A stretch of 64,000 nucleotides of DNA from Duganella phyllosphaerae (GCF_001758785.1 NZ_LROM01000060.1:1-64000); one strand, 5' to 3'; positions 32,084-42,099 are shown, counted from the stretch's first letter. Notes: a model not told the origin generated them from the sequence alone. Numbers and translations: made by a program.

Positions 32084-33688
32084 ATGAACATTACCCGTTT
32101 GTTTAACGCCAGCGCCGTGGTGCTGGCGCTGGTATCGGCCGGCGTCGCCGCGCCGGTGCTGGCGGCGCCGACGGCACCAGCCACCTCGGCTCCCGTCCCC
32201 GCCTACAACCTCGACGCCGACGTCAACCTGGCCCTGAAAACCTTCGACGTGCCGGGCATCGCGATTGCCATCGTCAAGGACGGCAAAGTCGTCGCCACCA
32301 GGGGCTACGGCGTGCGCAAGCTGGGCGACCCTGCGCCGGTGGACGGCAAGACGCTGTTCGAGGTGGCGTCCAATTCCAAGGGCTTTACCGCCGCCGCGCT
32401 GGCGATGCTGGTCGATGAAGGCAAGCTGAAATGGGATGACCCGGTGACCATGCACCTGCCGGGCTTCCAGATGCACGACTCGTACGTGACCGGCGTGATG
32501 ACCATCCGCGACCTGCTCACGCACCGCAGCGGCCTGGGGTTGGGCGCAGGGGACCTGCTGTGGTGGCCGAGCACCGCGTTCTCCACCGACGAGATCATCG
32601 CCCGGCTGCGGTACGTCAAGCCGGCAACCAGCTTCCGCAACAGTTACGCGTACGACAACCTGCTCTACATCGTGGCCGGCAAGATCATCGCCGAAAAAGA
32701 CGGCAAGACCTGGGGCCAGGCTATCCACGACCGCATCCTGGCGCCCTTGGGCATGACCGGCACCAAGACCAGCGTAGCCGACATGCTGGCGACCGAGAAC
32801 CACTCGGCGCCGCACAGCCGCATCAATGGCAAGGCGGCAGTGGTCAAACCGATGCCGGTGCCGAACGCCGACGGCGCGGTGGGCATCGACACCAATGCCG
32901 AAGACCTGGCGCGCTGGATGAACACCCTGATGAACGGCGGCAAAGGCCCGGACGGCAAGCAGCTGGTCAGCAGCAAGCAGATCGATGAGTTGTGGAGCCA
33001 GCAAACGCCGATGCGCATCCGCGATCCGAAGCCGGCGCTCGCTGCCACCAAGCCCAATTTTGCCGCCTACGGCCTGGGCTTTTCGCTGCGCGATTACAAG
33101 GGCCGCAAGATCGTCATGCACGGCGGCGCACTGCAGGGCTTTTATTCGACGGTGCTGATGGTGCCGGAAGAAAAACTGGGCATCGCGATTTTGACCAATG
33201 CCGAAAATGGCCCGGCCATGGCCGCGCTGTACTGGCGCATCCTGGACCAGTACCTGAAGGTGCCGGCTAGCGACTGGATCAAGCTGTACGCGGAACAGCA
33301 GGCGGCAATGCGCAAGGAAGAAGAGGAGCGCCAGGCCAAGGCGACGACAGCGCGCGCGGCAGCGTCGCAGCCATCACTGCCGCTGGCGGCGTACGACGGC
33401 GAGTACGAGGATCCCTGGTACGGCGTGGCGACCATCGGCGAAGAAAACGGCAAACGCATCATGCGCTTTACGCGCACGCCGGATTTGACGGGAGAGCTGG
33501 AGCACTTCCAGCACGACACCTTCATCGTGCGCTGGAAGGAACGCAATTTCAACGCCGACGCCTACGTGACGTTCTCGCTCAACCCGGACGCCAGCATCGA
33601 CCGCATGAAGATGGCGCCGATTTCGACCGAGACCGATTTCAGCTACGACTTCCAGGACCTGGAATTCAAGCCGAAGGCGAAGAAGTAA
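32084..33688 (+). CDS. Secreted serine hydrolase, class C beta-lactamase/esterase fold
   Basis: The 534-residue protein has a signal peptide (to about residue 28), then the penicillin-binding/beta-lactamase fold. The catalytic motif SxxK is S96-N-S-K99 (EVASNSKGF), followed by a tyrosine motif (NSYAYDN near residue 190) and MHGGALQG as the third motif. The C-terminal 120 residues look like the DUF3471 domain often found in such esterases. Likely substrates are D-amino peptides or esters, not necessarily beta-lactams. It lies four bases behind the M1 peptidase, so the two secreted hydrolases are probably cotranscribed. Confidence 0.87.
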   Translation: MNITRLFNASAVVLALVSAGVAAPVLAAPTAPATSAPVPAYNLDADVNLALKTFDVPGIAIAIVKDGKVVATRGYGVRKLGDPAPVDGKTLFEVASNSKGFTAAALAMLVDEGKLKWDDPVTMHLPGFQMHDSYVTGVMTIRDLLTHRSGLGLGAGDLLWWPSTAFSTDEIIARLRYVKPATSFRNSYAYDNLLYIVAGKIIAEKDGKTWGQAIHDRILAPLGMTGTKTSVADMLATENHSAPHSRINGKAAVVKPMPVPNADGAVGIDTNAEDLARWMNTLMNGGKGPDGKQLVSSKQIDELWSQQTPMRIRDPKPALAATKPNFAAYGLGFSLRDYKGRKIVMHGGALQGFYSTVLMVPEEKLGIAILTNAENGPAMAALYWRILDQYLKVPASDWIKLYAEQQAAMRKEEEERQAKATTARAAASQPSLPLAAYDGEYEDPWYGVATIGEENGKRIMRFTRTPDLTGELEHFQHDTFIVRWKERNFNADAYVTFSLNPDASIDRMKMAPISTETDFSYDFQDLEFKPKAKK

Positions 33689-34319
33689 ATCCTCGCGCCG
33701 TATCCTGGCGCGCATCGAGCCTTAACAGCTGCGACATGTACTGCGGCGTGATGCCCAGGAACGACGCCACCACCTTCTGCGAGATGCGCTGTTCGAGACC
33801 CGGGTAGTCGCGGCGGAACGCCTCCAGGCGGCCCTGTGCCGGGCACACGCTCAGGTACAGGCGCCGGCTTTGATCCATGATGCCGCACTCGGATACCTTG
33901 AGATAGTAATCGCGCAGCACCGTATTCTGCTCGGCCAGCGCCCAGAGCGCGCGCCAGTCGAAGCGGTAGGCCTGCACCGCTGTTTCCGCCACCACGAAAT
34001 TATGCGCCGGCGCGTTGCCCATGGCGCGCAGCACGTCGTCGTGCGACACGGCCAGGTGGCCGTCGGTGCGGAAGTACAGCGTCACCTCGTTGCCGTTCTC
34101 GGGCAGGAAGCCGGCGCGCGCCACGCCGCTGTGCAGCCAGTGAATGTACTGCACCACCTCGCCGCTGCGCTGCAATTGCTCGCCCTTGCGCACGCTGACA
34201 TGCGTGGCCAGTGGCGCCATCAGGCGTGAAATCTCGTCGTACATTTCAGGGGCTACCCGAAAACGCTCGGAGAGGACTTGCCGGTATTTTGCCCGGTGAT
34301 CTAGGAATGCCTGGTTCAT
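33666..34319 (-). CDS. Crp/Fnr family transcriptional regulator
   Basis: The 217-residue protein combines an N-terminal cyclic-nucleotide-binding fold (about 25-130) with a C-terminal helix-turn-helix (RISQKVVASFLGITPQYMSQLLR). No Fnr-type cysteine cluster is seen. The effector pocket does not show an obvious cAMP signature, so the ligand is unknown. Its 3' end overlaps the 3' end of the serine hydrolase gene by 23 bases, tail to tail. Confidence 0.88.
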   Translation of the reverse strand: MNQAFLDHRAKYRQVLSERFRVAPEMYDEISRLMAPLATHVSVRKGEQLQRSGEVVQYIHWLHSGVARAGFLPENGNEVTLYFRTDGHLAVSHDDVLRAMGNAPAHNFVVAETAVQAYRFDWRALWALAEQNTVLRDYYLKVSECGIMDQSRRLYLSVCPAQGRLEAFRRDYPGLEQRISQKVVASFLGITPQYMSQLLRLDARQDTARGFTSSPSA

Positions 34320-34645
34320 ATTCTGTGATTAGGTTCGGCCCGAAAAGGCAGCCAGCAGTGTAAACCCTTTTTGATTCAAAAGTGCAAATTTCATTGTGAT
34401 TTGGCATTAATCCAATAGTGCTGACGACAACCAAGAGTGCAACCTGCAAGCGATTGCAACGAGGAATAAAGATCCATTTTGCTAGTCACGATAAGGCGCC
34501 GTTGCTCGGTTGTTTGTCCGCAACAGCTGGCCGCGACGCCCCCGCCCGTTTCAAAATTTTAAGCAACATTTACCAGGCATTGCGCTAGAGTGGGACCTCT
34601 GCGCCACACTTATTGGCGCGTGCTGCCTGAGCGGGGTGTCGTCGC
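34320..34645. other. Intergenic region between crp-like gene and chemosensory operon
   Basis: This 326-base region separates divergent genes and must hold both promoters. It is richer in A/T than its surroundings. Apart from the sigma28-like site reported separately, I see no repeats, tRNA or conserved RNA in it, and no convincing open frame. Confidence 0.6.
34467..34494 (+). promoter_or_regulatory. Possible sigma28 (FliA) promoter of the chemosensory operon
   Basis: TAAA (34467-34470), 16 bases, then CACGATAA (34487-34494) resembles the flagellar/chemotaxis consensus TAAA-N15-GCCGATAA with six of eight matches in the -10 and one extra spacer base. It lies about 150 bases upstream of the MCP gene. 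Confidence 0.3.
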
Positions 34646-35812
34646 GTGAAGAAGATTTTTGCAGTCGAACAGGGCTTCCGACAAGTGCTTGCGCCGTTGG
34701 CGTTGGCAGCGGCCGGTGGCGCCGGCACCATGTTGGCCGGCTGGGGCGCCTGGGGTTGGTACACGGTGTTGTGGGCTGCATTGCTGCTGGCCGGCGCCGC
34801 GTGGTGGGGCGTCGGGCAGGGGCCTGCGGCTGGCGACGACGCCATGATCGGCCGCTACCTGCACGGGCGTGATGCGTTCGGCGCGGCGGTGCTGCCGGTG
34901 TGGAGCCGCCACATGGAAAACTCGCGCACCCAGATGGAAGACGCGGTGGCCGACCTGGCCACGCGCTTTTCCAGCATCGTCGATAAGCTCGACAACGCGC
35001 TGCATGTCTCCAGCCTGGCGGGAGATCAAGGTGGCGGGCAGTCGATGACCGCCGTGTTCTCGCACAGTGAAACCCAGCTCGCGTCGGTGGTGGCGTCAAT
35101 GAAGTCGGCCATGCAGTCCAAGCAGGCCATGCTGGCGCAGATCCGCGACCTCGAACGTTTTACCCGCGAACTGCGCGACATGGCCGAAGGCGTGGCCAGC
35201 ATCGCCGCCCAGACCAACCTGCTGGCGCTCAACGCCGCCATCGAGGCTGCGCGCGCCGGTCCCGCCGGCGCGGGCTTCGCTGTGGTGGCGCAGGAAGTGC
35301 GTCACCTGTCGAGCCGCTCGGCCGAGACGGGCCGTAATATCTCGCAGCGCGTGGGCCAGATCAGCAGCGCCATCCTGGCCGCCAGCCAGGCCGCCGAGGC
35401 ATCGAGCGACGCCGAAGACCAGAGCATGCAGTCCGCCGAAGGCATGATCGATACCGTGCTGGCCAACTTCCGCAGCATGACCGACGCGCTGGTGCAATCG
35501 TCCGACCTGCTCAAGCAGGAAAGCGTTGCCATCCAGGGCGAAGTGGGCCAGGCGCTGGTGCAACTGCAGTTCCAGGACCGCGTGAGCCAGGTGATGTCGC
35601 ACGTGCGCGAAAACCTCGAACTGATGCCGACGGTGCTGGCAGAGAATCGCCGCCACTTCGAGGCCACCGGCGAGCTGCTGGCGCCCGATCCGGCGCCGCT
35701 GCTCGATGCGCTGAAGAGCACCTACGCCATGGCCGAGGAACACGCGGTGCACGGCGGCTCGCGCCTGGTAGCGCCCAAGGCGGCGGACGCCGACGAGATC
35801 ACTTTTTTCTGA
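34646..35812 (+). CDS. Methyl-accepting chemotaxis protein lacking a periplasmic sensor domain
   Basis: The 388-residue transducer has two closely spaced N-terminal membrane helices (about 15-35 and 38-54) with no sensory domain between them. A coiled-coil signalling domain follows, whose hairpin tip reads [20 protein letters not shown] then [20 protein letters not shown]. This tip binds CheA and CheW. It uses a GTG start. The input must be membrane-linked, cytoplasmic, or from a partner protein. It opens a seven-gene operon, with cheY 15 bases downstream. Confidence 0.9.
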   Translation: MKKIFAVEQGFRQVLAPLALAAAGGAGTMLAGWGAWGWYTVLWAALLLAGAAWWGVGQGPAAGDDAMIGRYLHGRDAFGAAVLPVWSRHMENSRTQMEDAVADLATRFSSIVDKLDNALHVSSLAGDQGGGQSMTAVFSHSETQLASVVASMKSAMQSKQAMLAQIRDLERFTRELRDMAEGVASIAAQTNLLALNAAIEAARAGPAGAGFAVVAQEVRHLSSRSAETGRNISQRVGQISSAILAASQAAEASSDAEDQSMQSAEGMIDTVLANFRSMTDALVQSSDLLKQESVAIQGEVGQALVQLQFQDRVSQVMSHVRENLELMPTVLAENRRHFEATGELLAPDPAPLLDALKSTYAMAEEHAVHGGSRLVAPKAADADEITFF

Positions 35813-35827
35813 ACGGGATAAAACAGC

Positions 35828-36196
35828 ATGGCAAAGACGATACTGGTGGTCGACGATTCGGCCTCGCTGCGCCAGGTGGTGGGCATTGCGCTCAAGGGCG
35901 CGGGCTACGACGTGATCGAAGGGCGCGATGGCGCCGATGCGCTCACCAAGTGCACCGGCCAGAAGATCCACCTGGTTGTGTGCGACGTGAACATGCCCAA
36001 TATGGACGGCATCACCTTCGTCAAGGAATTCAAGAAGCTGGCCAGCTACCGCTTTACGCCGGTGATCATGCTTACCACCGAATCGCAGGAGAGTAAAAAG
36101 GAAGAGGGCAAGGCGGCCGGCGCCAAGGCGTGGGTGGTCAAGCCATTCAAGCCCGAGGTGCTGCTGGGCGCAGTGGCCAAGCTGGTGCTGCCGTGA
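35828..36196 (+). CDS. CheY-like single-domain response regulator
   Basis: This is a 122-residue receiver domain with acidic pocket D9/D10, phospho-acceptor D53 (VVCDVNMPNMDG), a conserved Thr in VIMLTTES and Lys in VVKPFKPE. There is no output domain, so it acts by protein contact, for example with a motor or a motility system. Its TGA overlaps the GTG of the STAS gene. Confidence 0.93.
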   Translation: MAKTILVVDDSASLRQVVGIALKGAGYDVIEGRDGADALTKCTGQKIHLVVCDVNMPNMDGITFVKEFKKLASYRFTPVIMLTTESQESKKEEGKAAGAKAWVVKPFKPEVLLGAVAKLVLP

Positions 36197-36480
36197 GCCA
36201 GCAACTGGTGCTCGAAGGCGAGGTCAATATCTACCGCGCCGCCGACCTGAAGATCGAGGTGCTCGCTGCGCTGCGCGCGGGGCCAGTGCTGGAAATCGAC
36301 CTGGCCGGCGTGACCGAACTCGATACGGCCGGCTTGCAGGTGCTGATGCTGGCCAAGCGCACCGCCACGCTGGAACAGCGCGAACTGCGGCTGCGCAACC
36401 ACAGCCCGGCCGTGGTGGACGTGGTGGAGATGCTGAACCTGGGCGCGTTCTTCGGCGACGCCGTGCTGATACACAGTTGA
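36193..36480 (+). CDS. STAS-domain protein (anti-sigma antagonist type)
   Basis: The 95-residue STAS domain has the conserved phosphorylatable segment TELDTAGLQVLML. The start is the GTG that overlaps the cheY stop (GTGA). The frame stays open 21 codons upstream, but those codons lie within cheY. STAS proteins occur in alternative chemosensory systems as phosphorylation-controlled partners. No cognate SpoIIAB-type kinase is seen nearby. Confidence 0.85.
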   Translation: MSQQLVLEGEVNIYRAADLKIEVLAALRAGPVLEIDLAGVTELDTAGLQVLMLAKRTATLEQRELRLRNHSPAVVDVVEMLNLGAFFGDAVLIHS

Positions 36481-36490
36481 GGAGTCCATC

Positions 36491-38719
36491 ATGAACCTGG
36501 ACCAGGCGCTGCAAACCTTTATCACCGAAAGCCGCGAGCTGCTGGCCGACATGGAGCACGCGCTGCTCAATATCGACCTGGCCCAGGACCTCGACGGCCA
36601 GGGCGAGGCGATCAACGCCATCTTCCGCGCTGCCCACACCATCAAGGGTTCGGCCGGCCTGTTCAGCCTCGATCACATGGTAGCGTTTACCCACGTGGTG
36701 GAAAGCCTGCTTGACGCCGTGCGCGACGCCCGCGTGGTGATCGACGACGACATGGTCACGCTGCTGCTGGCCTGCTGCGACCATTTATCGGGCATGACCG
36801 ACGGCCTGGCGGCCGGCCGGTACGAGGCCGACCCGGACACCACGCCCGAGGGCGAACGCCTGCTGCTGCAGCTGCGACGACGCATGGGGGTGGTTGACGA
36901 ACCGGCGCAGTTGCTGGCCGTGCAACCGCAGTCCGATCTCAACCCCGACCTGGAGCGCATGGCCCAGGCCACGGACGCCGGCGAGAGCGACTACTGGCAT
37001 ATCTCGTTGCGTTTCGGCCGCGGTGTGCTGCAAAACGGCATGGACCCGATCGCGTTCCTGCGCTACCTGGCGCGACTGGGCCGCATCGCCGGCATGGCCA
37101 CCGTGGCCGATGCGCTGCCGGCGGATGAAGAAATGGATGCGGAACTCTGTTATCTCGGCTTCGAGATCGCCTTCGACAGTACGGCCGACCGCGAGGCGAT
37201 CCTGGGCGTGTTCGAATTCGTGCAGGACGATTGCGAGATTCGCCTGGTAGCGCCGCGCGGCAAGGTGTCGGAGTACGTGGAGCTGATCCGCGCGCTGCCG
37301 GAAAACCCGGCGCGCCTGGGCGAAATGCTGGTGCTGTGCGGCAGCGTGACAGCGACGGAACTGGCCGCAGCGCTGTCGAAACAGTCGCAGCAGTCGCAGC
37401 AGGCGCAGACCGAGGCGCAAGCCAACCTGGACCCACAGGACACGCAGGCTACACCTCAGCGCCTGGGCAGCATCCTGGTCGCTGCCGGCCAGGTGGCGCC
37501 GGTGGTGGTGGAGGCGGCGCTCACGCGGCAAAAGCAGGTAGTCGAACAGAAGGCACAGGAAAACCGCTCGATCCGGGTCGATTCCGACAAGCTCGATCGC
37601 CTGATCGACCTGGTCGGCGAATTGATCATCGCCGGTGCGCGTACCAGCGTGATCGGCCAGCGCCTGCACAATGCCGAGCTGCTGGAGGCGACGTCCACCT
37701 TGTCCGGCCTGGTGGAAGAAGTGCGCGACGCCGCGCTGGAACTGCGCATGGTCAAAATCGGCGCCACCTTCAACCGCTTCCAGCGCGTGGTGCACGACGT
37801 GGCGCGCGAGTTGGGCAAGGACATCGGCCTGGCGGTCGATGGCGAGGACGCGGAGCTGGACAAGACCGTGGTGGAAAAGATCGGCGACCCGCTGATGCAC
37901 CTGGTGCGCAACGCCATGGACCACGGCATCGAACCGGCCGCCGTGCGCATCGCCGCCGGCAAGCCGGCGCGCGGCATGATCACCCTGAACGCCTTCCACG
38001 AGTCGGGCAGCATCGTGATCGAAGTGAGCGACGACGGCGGCGGCCTGCGCAAGGAAAAAATCCTGGCCAAGGCCATCGAGCGCGGCCTGGTGGACCCGGA
38101 ACGCAAATTGACCGACGCCGAAATCTACAACCTGATTTTCGAAGCCGGCTTTTCCACCGCCGAGACCATCACCAACCTGTCCGGGCGCGGCGTGGGCATG
38201 GACGTCGTCAAGCGCAATATCACCGCGCTGCGCGGCAGTGTCGATGTGCGCAGCATCGAGGGGCAGGGCGCCACCGTCACCGTGCGCCTGCCGCTCACGC
38301 TGGCGATTATCGACGGCTTCCTGGTGCAGGTGGGGGCGTCGGTGTTCGTGATCCCGCTCGACACCATCGAGGAGTGCATCGAGTTTGCCGCCGAGCCAGG
38401 GCAGGACTACAGCAACCTGCGCGGCCAGGTGCTGCCTTTCATTCGCTTGCGGTCGCTGTTCCACATCGGTGGCGCGCCCACGCGGCGCGAGAGCATCGTG
38501 GTGCTACGCTTCGGCAAGGTGCGCGCGGGACTGGTGGTCGATACCCTGCTCGGCGAATTCCAGACCGTGATCAAGCCGCTCAGTCCCATCTTCAGCGAAG
38601 TGCGTTGCATCAGCGGCTCCACCATCCTGGGCAGCGGCGACGTGGCGCTGATCCTCGACGTCGGCGCGCTGCTGCAAACGGTGGACAGCCGCGTTACCGC
38701 GTCCGCGCTGGCTGCCTGA
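36491..38719 (+). CDS. cheA: Chemotaxis histidine kinase CheA
   Basis: The 742-residue kinase has an N-terminal Hpt domain with phospho-site H49 (FRAAHTIKGSAGLF). A variable region follows (about 155-260), and a Gln-rich linker near 295-320 (KQSQQSQQAQTEAQ). Then come the dimerisation helices, the ATPase domain (LVRNAMDHGIE, DDGGGLRK, GRGVGMDVVKRN) and the C-terminal CheW-like P5 domain. It relays MCP signals to the CheY and CheB encoded in the same operon. There is a ribosome site GAGGAG before the ATG. Confidence 0.95.
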   Translation: MNLDQALQTFITESRELLADMEHALLNIDLAQDLDGQGEAINAIFRAAHTIKGSAGLFSLDHMVAFTHVVESLLDAVRDARVVIDDDMVTLLLACCDHLSGMTDGLAAGRYEADPDTTPEGERLLLQLRRRMGVVDEPAQLLAVQPQSDLNPDLERMAQATDAGESDYWHISLRFGRGVLQNGMDPIAFLRYLARLGRIAGMATVADALPADEEMDAELCYLGFEIAFDSTADREAILGVFEFVQDDCEIRLVAPRGKVSEYVELIRALPENPARLGEMLVLCGSVTATELAAALSKQSQQSQQAQTEAQANLDPQDTQATPQRLGSILVAAGQVAPVVVEAALTRQKQVVEQKAQENRSIRVDSDKLDRLIDLVGELIIAGARTSVIGQRLHNAELLEATSTLSGLVEEVRDAALELRMVKIGATFNRFQRVVHDVARELGKDIGLAVDGEDAELDKTVVEKIGDPLMHLVRNAMDHGIEPAAVRIAAGKPARGMITLNAFHESGSIVIEVSDDGGGLRKEKILAKAIERGLVDPERKLTDAEIYNLIFEAGFSTAETITNLSGRGVGMDVVKRNITALRGSVDVRSIEGQGATVTVRLPLTLAIIDGFLVQVGASVFVIPLDTIEECIEFAAEPGQDYSNLRGQVLPFIRLRSLFHIGGAPTRRESIVVLRFGKVRAGLVVDTLLGEFQTVIKPLSPIFSEVRCISGSTILGSGDVALILDVGALLQTVDSRVTASALAA

Positions 38720-38733
38720 TGAGGAGCACCGCC

Positions 38734-39255
38734 ATGAACCTGGCCACGGTCAATCACAACGCCGAAGCGCTGCCCACCCAGTACCTGACCTTCCTGCTGG
38801 GCGACGAGCGCTTCGCGGTCGGTATCCTGCACGTCAAGGAGATCATCGAATACGCGGGCACCGCCACCGTGCCGATGATGCCCGACTGCGTGCGCGGCGT
38901 GATCAACCTGCGCGGCGCGGTGGTGCCGGTGATCGACCTGTCGGCGCGGTTCGGACGCGGCGTGGCGGCGATCGGCAAGCGCACCTCGATCATCATCGCC
39001 GAGATCGACGACGGCGACGGCAAGCAGGTGCTGGGCATGATGGTCGATGCGGTCAGCGCGGTGGTGGAGATCGAAGCGGCCGATATCGAACCGGCGCCGC
39101 CGTTCGGCGCCCGCATCCGCGCCGACTTCATCGCCGGCATCGCCAAGTGCCAGGGGCGCTTCGTGATCCTGCTGGCGCTCGAACGGGTGCTGTCCACCGG
39201 CGAGGTGGTAGAGCTGTCGCGTCACGCCGTCCCGATGGTGGCCAGCCCCCCATGA
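38734..39255 (+). CDS. cheW: Chemotaxis coupling protein CheW
   Basis: The 173-residue adaptor links MCPs to CheA. It has the typical two SH3-like beta-barrels, with YLTFLLGDERFAVGILHVKE and RGVINLRGAVVPVIDL. Two in-frame ATGs exist: one overlapping the cheA stop at 38719, and this one, which has GAGGAG seven bases upstream and is preferred. Its TGA overlaps the cheR ATG (ATGA). Confidence 0.93.
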   Translation: MNLATVNHNAEALPTQYLTFLLGDERFAVGILHVKEIIEYAGTATVPMMPDCVRGVINLRGAVVPVIDLSARFGRGVAAIGKRTSIIIAEIDDGDGKQVLGMMVDAVSAVVEIEAADIEPAPPFGARIRADFIAGIAKCQGRFVILLALERVLSTGEVVELSRHAVPMVASPP

Positions 39256-40064
39256 CAACAGCAATTCTGACCGACCGCGAATTCTCCCAGTTTCAACGCT
39301 TTATCTACGATGCGGCCGGCATCAGCATGGCGGACGGCAAGCAGGCGCTGGTGAGCGGGCGCCTGGCCCGGCGCCTGGCGCACCACCGGCTCGAGAGCTA
39401 CAGCGACTACCTGCGCCTGCTGCAAAGCCGGGCCGATCCCGCCGAGCTGCAAGTGGCGATCGACCTGCTCACCACCAACGAGACCTATTTTTTCCGCGAG
39501 CCGAAGCACTTCCAGCTGCTGCGCGACCTGGCGCTGCAGGCACGGGACAAGGGCCGCGTGCTGCGCGTGTGGAGTGCCGCCAGTTCCAGCGGCGAGGAAG
39601 CGTACAGCATCGCCATGGTACTGGCCGACGTGCTGGGCGACGCCGCGTGGGAAGTACTGGGCACCGACATCAGCCGCCGGGTGCTGCAACGCGCGCGCAA
39701 CGGCCACTATCCGCTCGAACGCGCCAGCCAGATGCCGCACGATTATCTCAGGCGCTTTTGCCTGAAGGGCCAGGGCAGCGAGGACGGCACCATGCTGATC
39801 GAACGCGCGCTGCGCCAGCGGGTACAATTTCAGCAGGTGAATCTGAATGAAACGCTGCCCAGGCTGGGCCAGTTCGACGTGATATTCCTGCGTAACGTGA
39901 TGATCTACTTTAACCTCGATACCAAGCGCCAGGTGGTGGCGCGCCTGCTGTCGCTGTTGCGACCGGGCGGCCATTTTTTGATCGGGCATTCGGAAACCCT
40001 CAATGACATCAACGACACGCTGTCGGTGGTGGCGCCATCGGTCTACCGCAAGGACAAGCAATGA
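39252..40064 (+). CDS. cheR: Chemoreceptor glutamate methyltransferase CheR
   Basis: The 270-residue enzyme transfers methyl groups from S-adenosylmethionine to receptor glutamates. The N-terminal helical domain (about 1-75) is followed by the catalytic domain, with [12 protein letters not shown], the SAM loop [16 protein letters not shown] and later [12 protein letters not shown]. The start overlaps the cheW stop and the stop overlaps the cheB start, both as ATGA. Confidence 0.94.
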   Translation: MTTAILTDREFSQFQRFIYDAAGISMADGKQALVSGRLARRLAHHRLESYSDYLRLLQSRADPAELQVAIDLLTTNETYFFREPKHFQLLRDLALQARDKGRVLRVWSAASSSGEEAYSIAMVLADVLGDAAWEVLGTDISRRVLQRARNGHYPLERASQMPHDYLRRFCLKGQGSEDGTMLIERALRQRVQFQQVNLNETLPRLGQFDVIFLRNVMIYFNLDTKRQVVARLLSLLRPGGHFLIGHSETLNDINDTLSVVAPSVYRKDKQ

Positions 40065-41131
40065 GTGACATCAAGGTCATGATTGTCGACGATTCGGCCG
40101 TGGTGCGGCAGGTGGTGAGCGCCCTGCTCAACGCCGCGCCGGGCATCGCCGTTACCTACGCGGTGGCCAACCCGCTGCTGGCGATCGAGCGCATGAAGAT
40201 GCAGTGGCCCGACGTGATCGTGCTGGACGTGGAAATGCCGAAGATGGACGGTATCTCGTTCCTGCGCAAGATCATGGCCGAGCGGCCCACGCCGGTGGTG
40301 ATCTGCTCCACCCTCACCGAGAAGGGCGCGCAGACGTCGGTGGAGGCGCTGACCGCCGGTGCCGTGGCCGTCATCACCAAGCCGCGCCTGGACCTCAAGC
40401 AGTTTTTGCACGACAGCTCGGACGAACTGGTGGCGGCCGTACGCACGGCCGCCGGCGCCCACGTGGTCAAATCCAGGTACCACGCGCCGCTGCCGCCGGT
40501 CCCTGCCAAGCTCAATGCGGACGCCGTGCTGTCTCTGGGCGATGCGCGGCCCATGACGGCTACCACCGAACGGATCGTCGCCATCGGCACGTCCACCGGT
40601 GGCACCCAGGCGCTCGAAGAGGTGCTCACGTCCTTGCCGCGGGTTTGCCCCGGCATCGTGGTGGTCCAGCACATGCCCGAAAAATTCACCGCCGCCTTTG
40701 CCGCGCGGCTCGACAGCGTATGCGAGGTACGGGTCAAGGAGGCCGCCAATAACGACCGCGTGCTGCAAGGCCAGGTGCTGATTGCGCCCGGCGGCAAGCA
40801 CATGCTCCTGCGCCGCAATGGCGCCCAGTATTTCGTGGAAGTGGTCGATGGGCCGTTGGTCAACCGCCACCGGCCGTCGGTGGACGTGCTGTTCCGCTCG
40901 ACCGCGCGCGCGGCCGGCGCCAATGCGCTGGGCGTGATCATGACGGGAATGGGCGATGATGGTGCGGCGGGCCTGCTGGAGATGCTCAAGGCGGGTGCAC
41001 GCACGGTGGCGCAGGACGAGGCGTCGTGCGTGGTGTACGGCATGCCCAAGGAGGCGGTCAAGCGCGGGGCGGTGGAAAAAACCGTGCCGTTGACGGCGAT
41101 TTATCGCGAGATCCTGCAGCAGCTGGGCTGA
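40061..41131 (+). CDS. cheB: Chemotaxis response regulator methylesterase CheB
   Basis: The 356-residue protein has a receiver domain (acceptor D56 in [13 protein letters not shown]), a linker, and a C-terminal methylesterase domain. The Ser-His-Asp triad is visible in [20 protein letters not shown] and [12 protein letters not shown]. With CheR it sets receptor methylation. It is the last gene of the operon; a hairpin follows its stop directly. Confidence 0.94.
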   Translation: MSDIKVMIVDDSAVVRQVVSALLNAAPGIAVTYAVANPLLAIERMKMQWPDVIVLDVEMPKMDGISFLRKIMAERPTPVVICSTLTEKGAQTSVEALTAGAVAVITKPRLDLKQFLHDSSDELVAAVRTAAGAHVVKSRYHAPLPPVPAKLNADAVLSLGDARPMTATTERIVAIGTSTGGTQALEEVLTSLPRVCPGIVVVQHMPEKFTAAFAARLDSVCEVRVKEAANNDRVLQGQVLIAPGGKHMLLRRNGAQYFVEVVDGPLVNRHRPSVDVLFRSTARAAGANALGVIMTGMGDDGAAGLLEMLKAGARTVAQDEASCVVYGMPKEAVKRGAVEKTVPLTAIYREILQQLG

Positions 41132-41158
41132 CCCCTGAACCCTATGGGGTTCAGGGGT
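41131..41158. terminator. Bidirectional hairpin between cheB and a convergent gene
   Basis: ACCCCTGAACCC (41131-41142), loop TATG and GGGTTCAGGGGT (41147-41158) form a perfect 12-bp stem. It has no T-run on either side. It overlaps the last base of cheB and lies nine bases from the end of the convergent methyltransferase gene. Confidence 0.7.
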
Positions 41159-41167
41159 CGTACGGGT

Positions 41168-41986
41168 TTAAGGCTTGACGAATTTGAGCGTCATGCGATC
41201 GCTCTCGCCGATCGCCTGGTACTTGGCGCGGTCTTCATCCTTGTTGGTGAAGGTTGGCGGCAGCGCCCACACGCCATTCTTGTGGTCGGCCTTGTCCTTC
41301 GGATTGGCATTGATTTCCGACTTGGCGGCCAGCTTGAAGCCTGCCGCTTCGGCCAGGCCGATCACGTACTTCTCGTGCATGTAGCCGGTGCTGGCGGTAG
41401 CGTCCTGGGTTTGCGAGGCTGGCAGGCGGTGCTCCACCACGCCGAACACGCCGCCCGGTTTCAGGCTGTCGTACACGCTGGTAAACAGTGCCTTGAGGTT
41501 GTCCGGGCCGGTCGGAATCCAGTTGTGGATGTTGCGGAACGTGAGCACCATGTCCACGCTGTTATTCGGTGCGAACTCGTATTTGCGCGGCGGCGAAAAC
41601 ACCCCCAGCGCCACCTTGTTGTACACGGCCGGATTGGCGTTCAGGCGTTCCATGAAGCGCTCGGCGCCCTTGCGTTCGCGCTCGTTGGGCGAGGCCAGGT
41701 CGTTGCCGGCGGCGATCAGCTTGCCGTTGTCGCGCAGGTAGGGCGCCAGGATCTCGGTGTACCAGCCGGCGCCGGGCGCCAGTTCCACCACCGTCATGTT
41801 CGGGCGGATGCCGAAGAAAGTGAGCGTCTCGTAAGGATGGCGGCTGGCGTCGCGCTGCACGTTGGCGGGCGTGCGCGAGCTGGCGCCGATGGCGGCCTTG
41901 AGCTTCGCGTCTACCGCTTGCGCCGAGGCGCCGCCGGCGGCGAACAGCGTGGTGCAGGCCAGAGCGGCCACGAGGTATTTCTTCAT
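41168..41986 (-). CDS. Secreted class I SAM methyltransferase-like protein
   Basis: The 272-residue product begins with a clear Sec signal peptide (MKKYLVAALACTTLFAAGG...ASAQA), then a class I methyltransferase fold with motif I VVELAPGAGWYTEIL and a late FGVVEHR strand. The ATG has AGGAG eight bases upstream; the frame runs further but would bury the signal. It resembles the predicted methyltransferases of COG4798. Since SAM is not normally found in the periplasm, either the fold has another use there or the signal peptide is misread. Confidence 0.82.
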   Translation of the reverse strand: MKKYLVAALACTTLFAAGGASAQAVDAKLKAAIGASSRTPANVQRDASRHPYETLTFFGIRPNMTVVELAPGAGWYTEILAPYLRDNGKLIAAGNDLASPNERERKGAERFMERLNANPAVYNKVALGVFSPPRKYEFAPNNSVDMVLTFRNIHNWIPTGPDNLKALFTSVYDSLKPGGVFGVVEHRLPASQTQDATASTGYMHEKYVIGLAEAAGFKLAAKSEINANPKDKADHKNGVWALPPTFTNKDEDRAKYQAIGESDRMTLKFVKP

Positions 41987-42099
41987 ACTCGATCTCCTGA
42001 AGGTTCGATGAGGCGATGACGGCGCCGCGCGCCGCCCTGCGCGATCATGGGCGAGGACCGCACGCAGGTCAAGCGAATCGGCGCTGTCTACCTCCCATG

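Noticed and set aside
36130-36192. Upstream start for the STAS protein
   Set aside because: Those 21 codons lie inside cheY in another frame; the GTG overlapping the cheY stop gives a normal STAS length.
41131-41158. CRISPR or attachment site from the perfect 12-bp inverted repeat
   Set aside because: It is a single copy with no spacers or integrase, and its place between convergent genes fits a bidirectional terminator.
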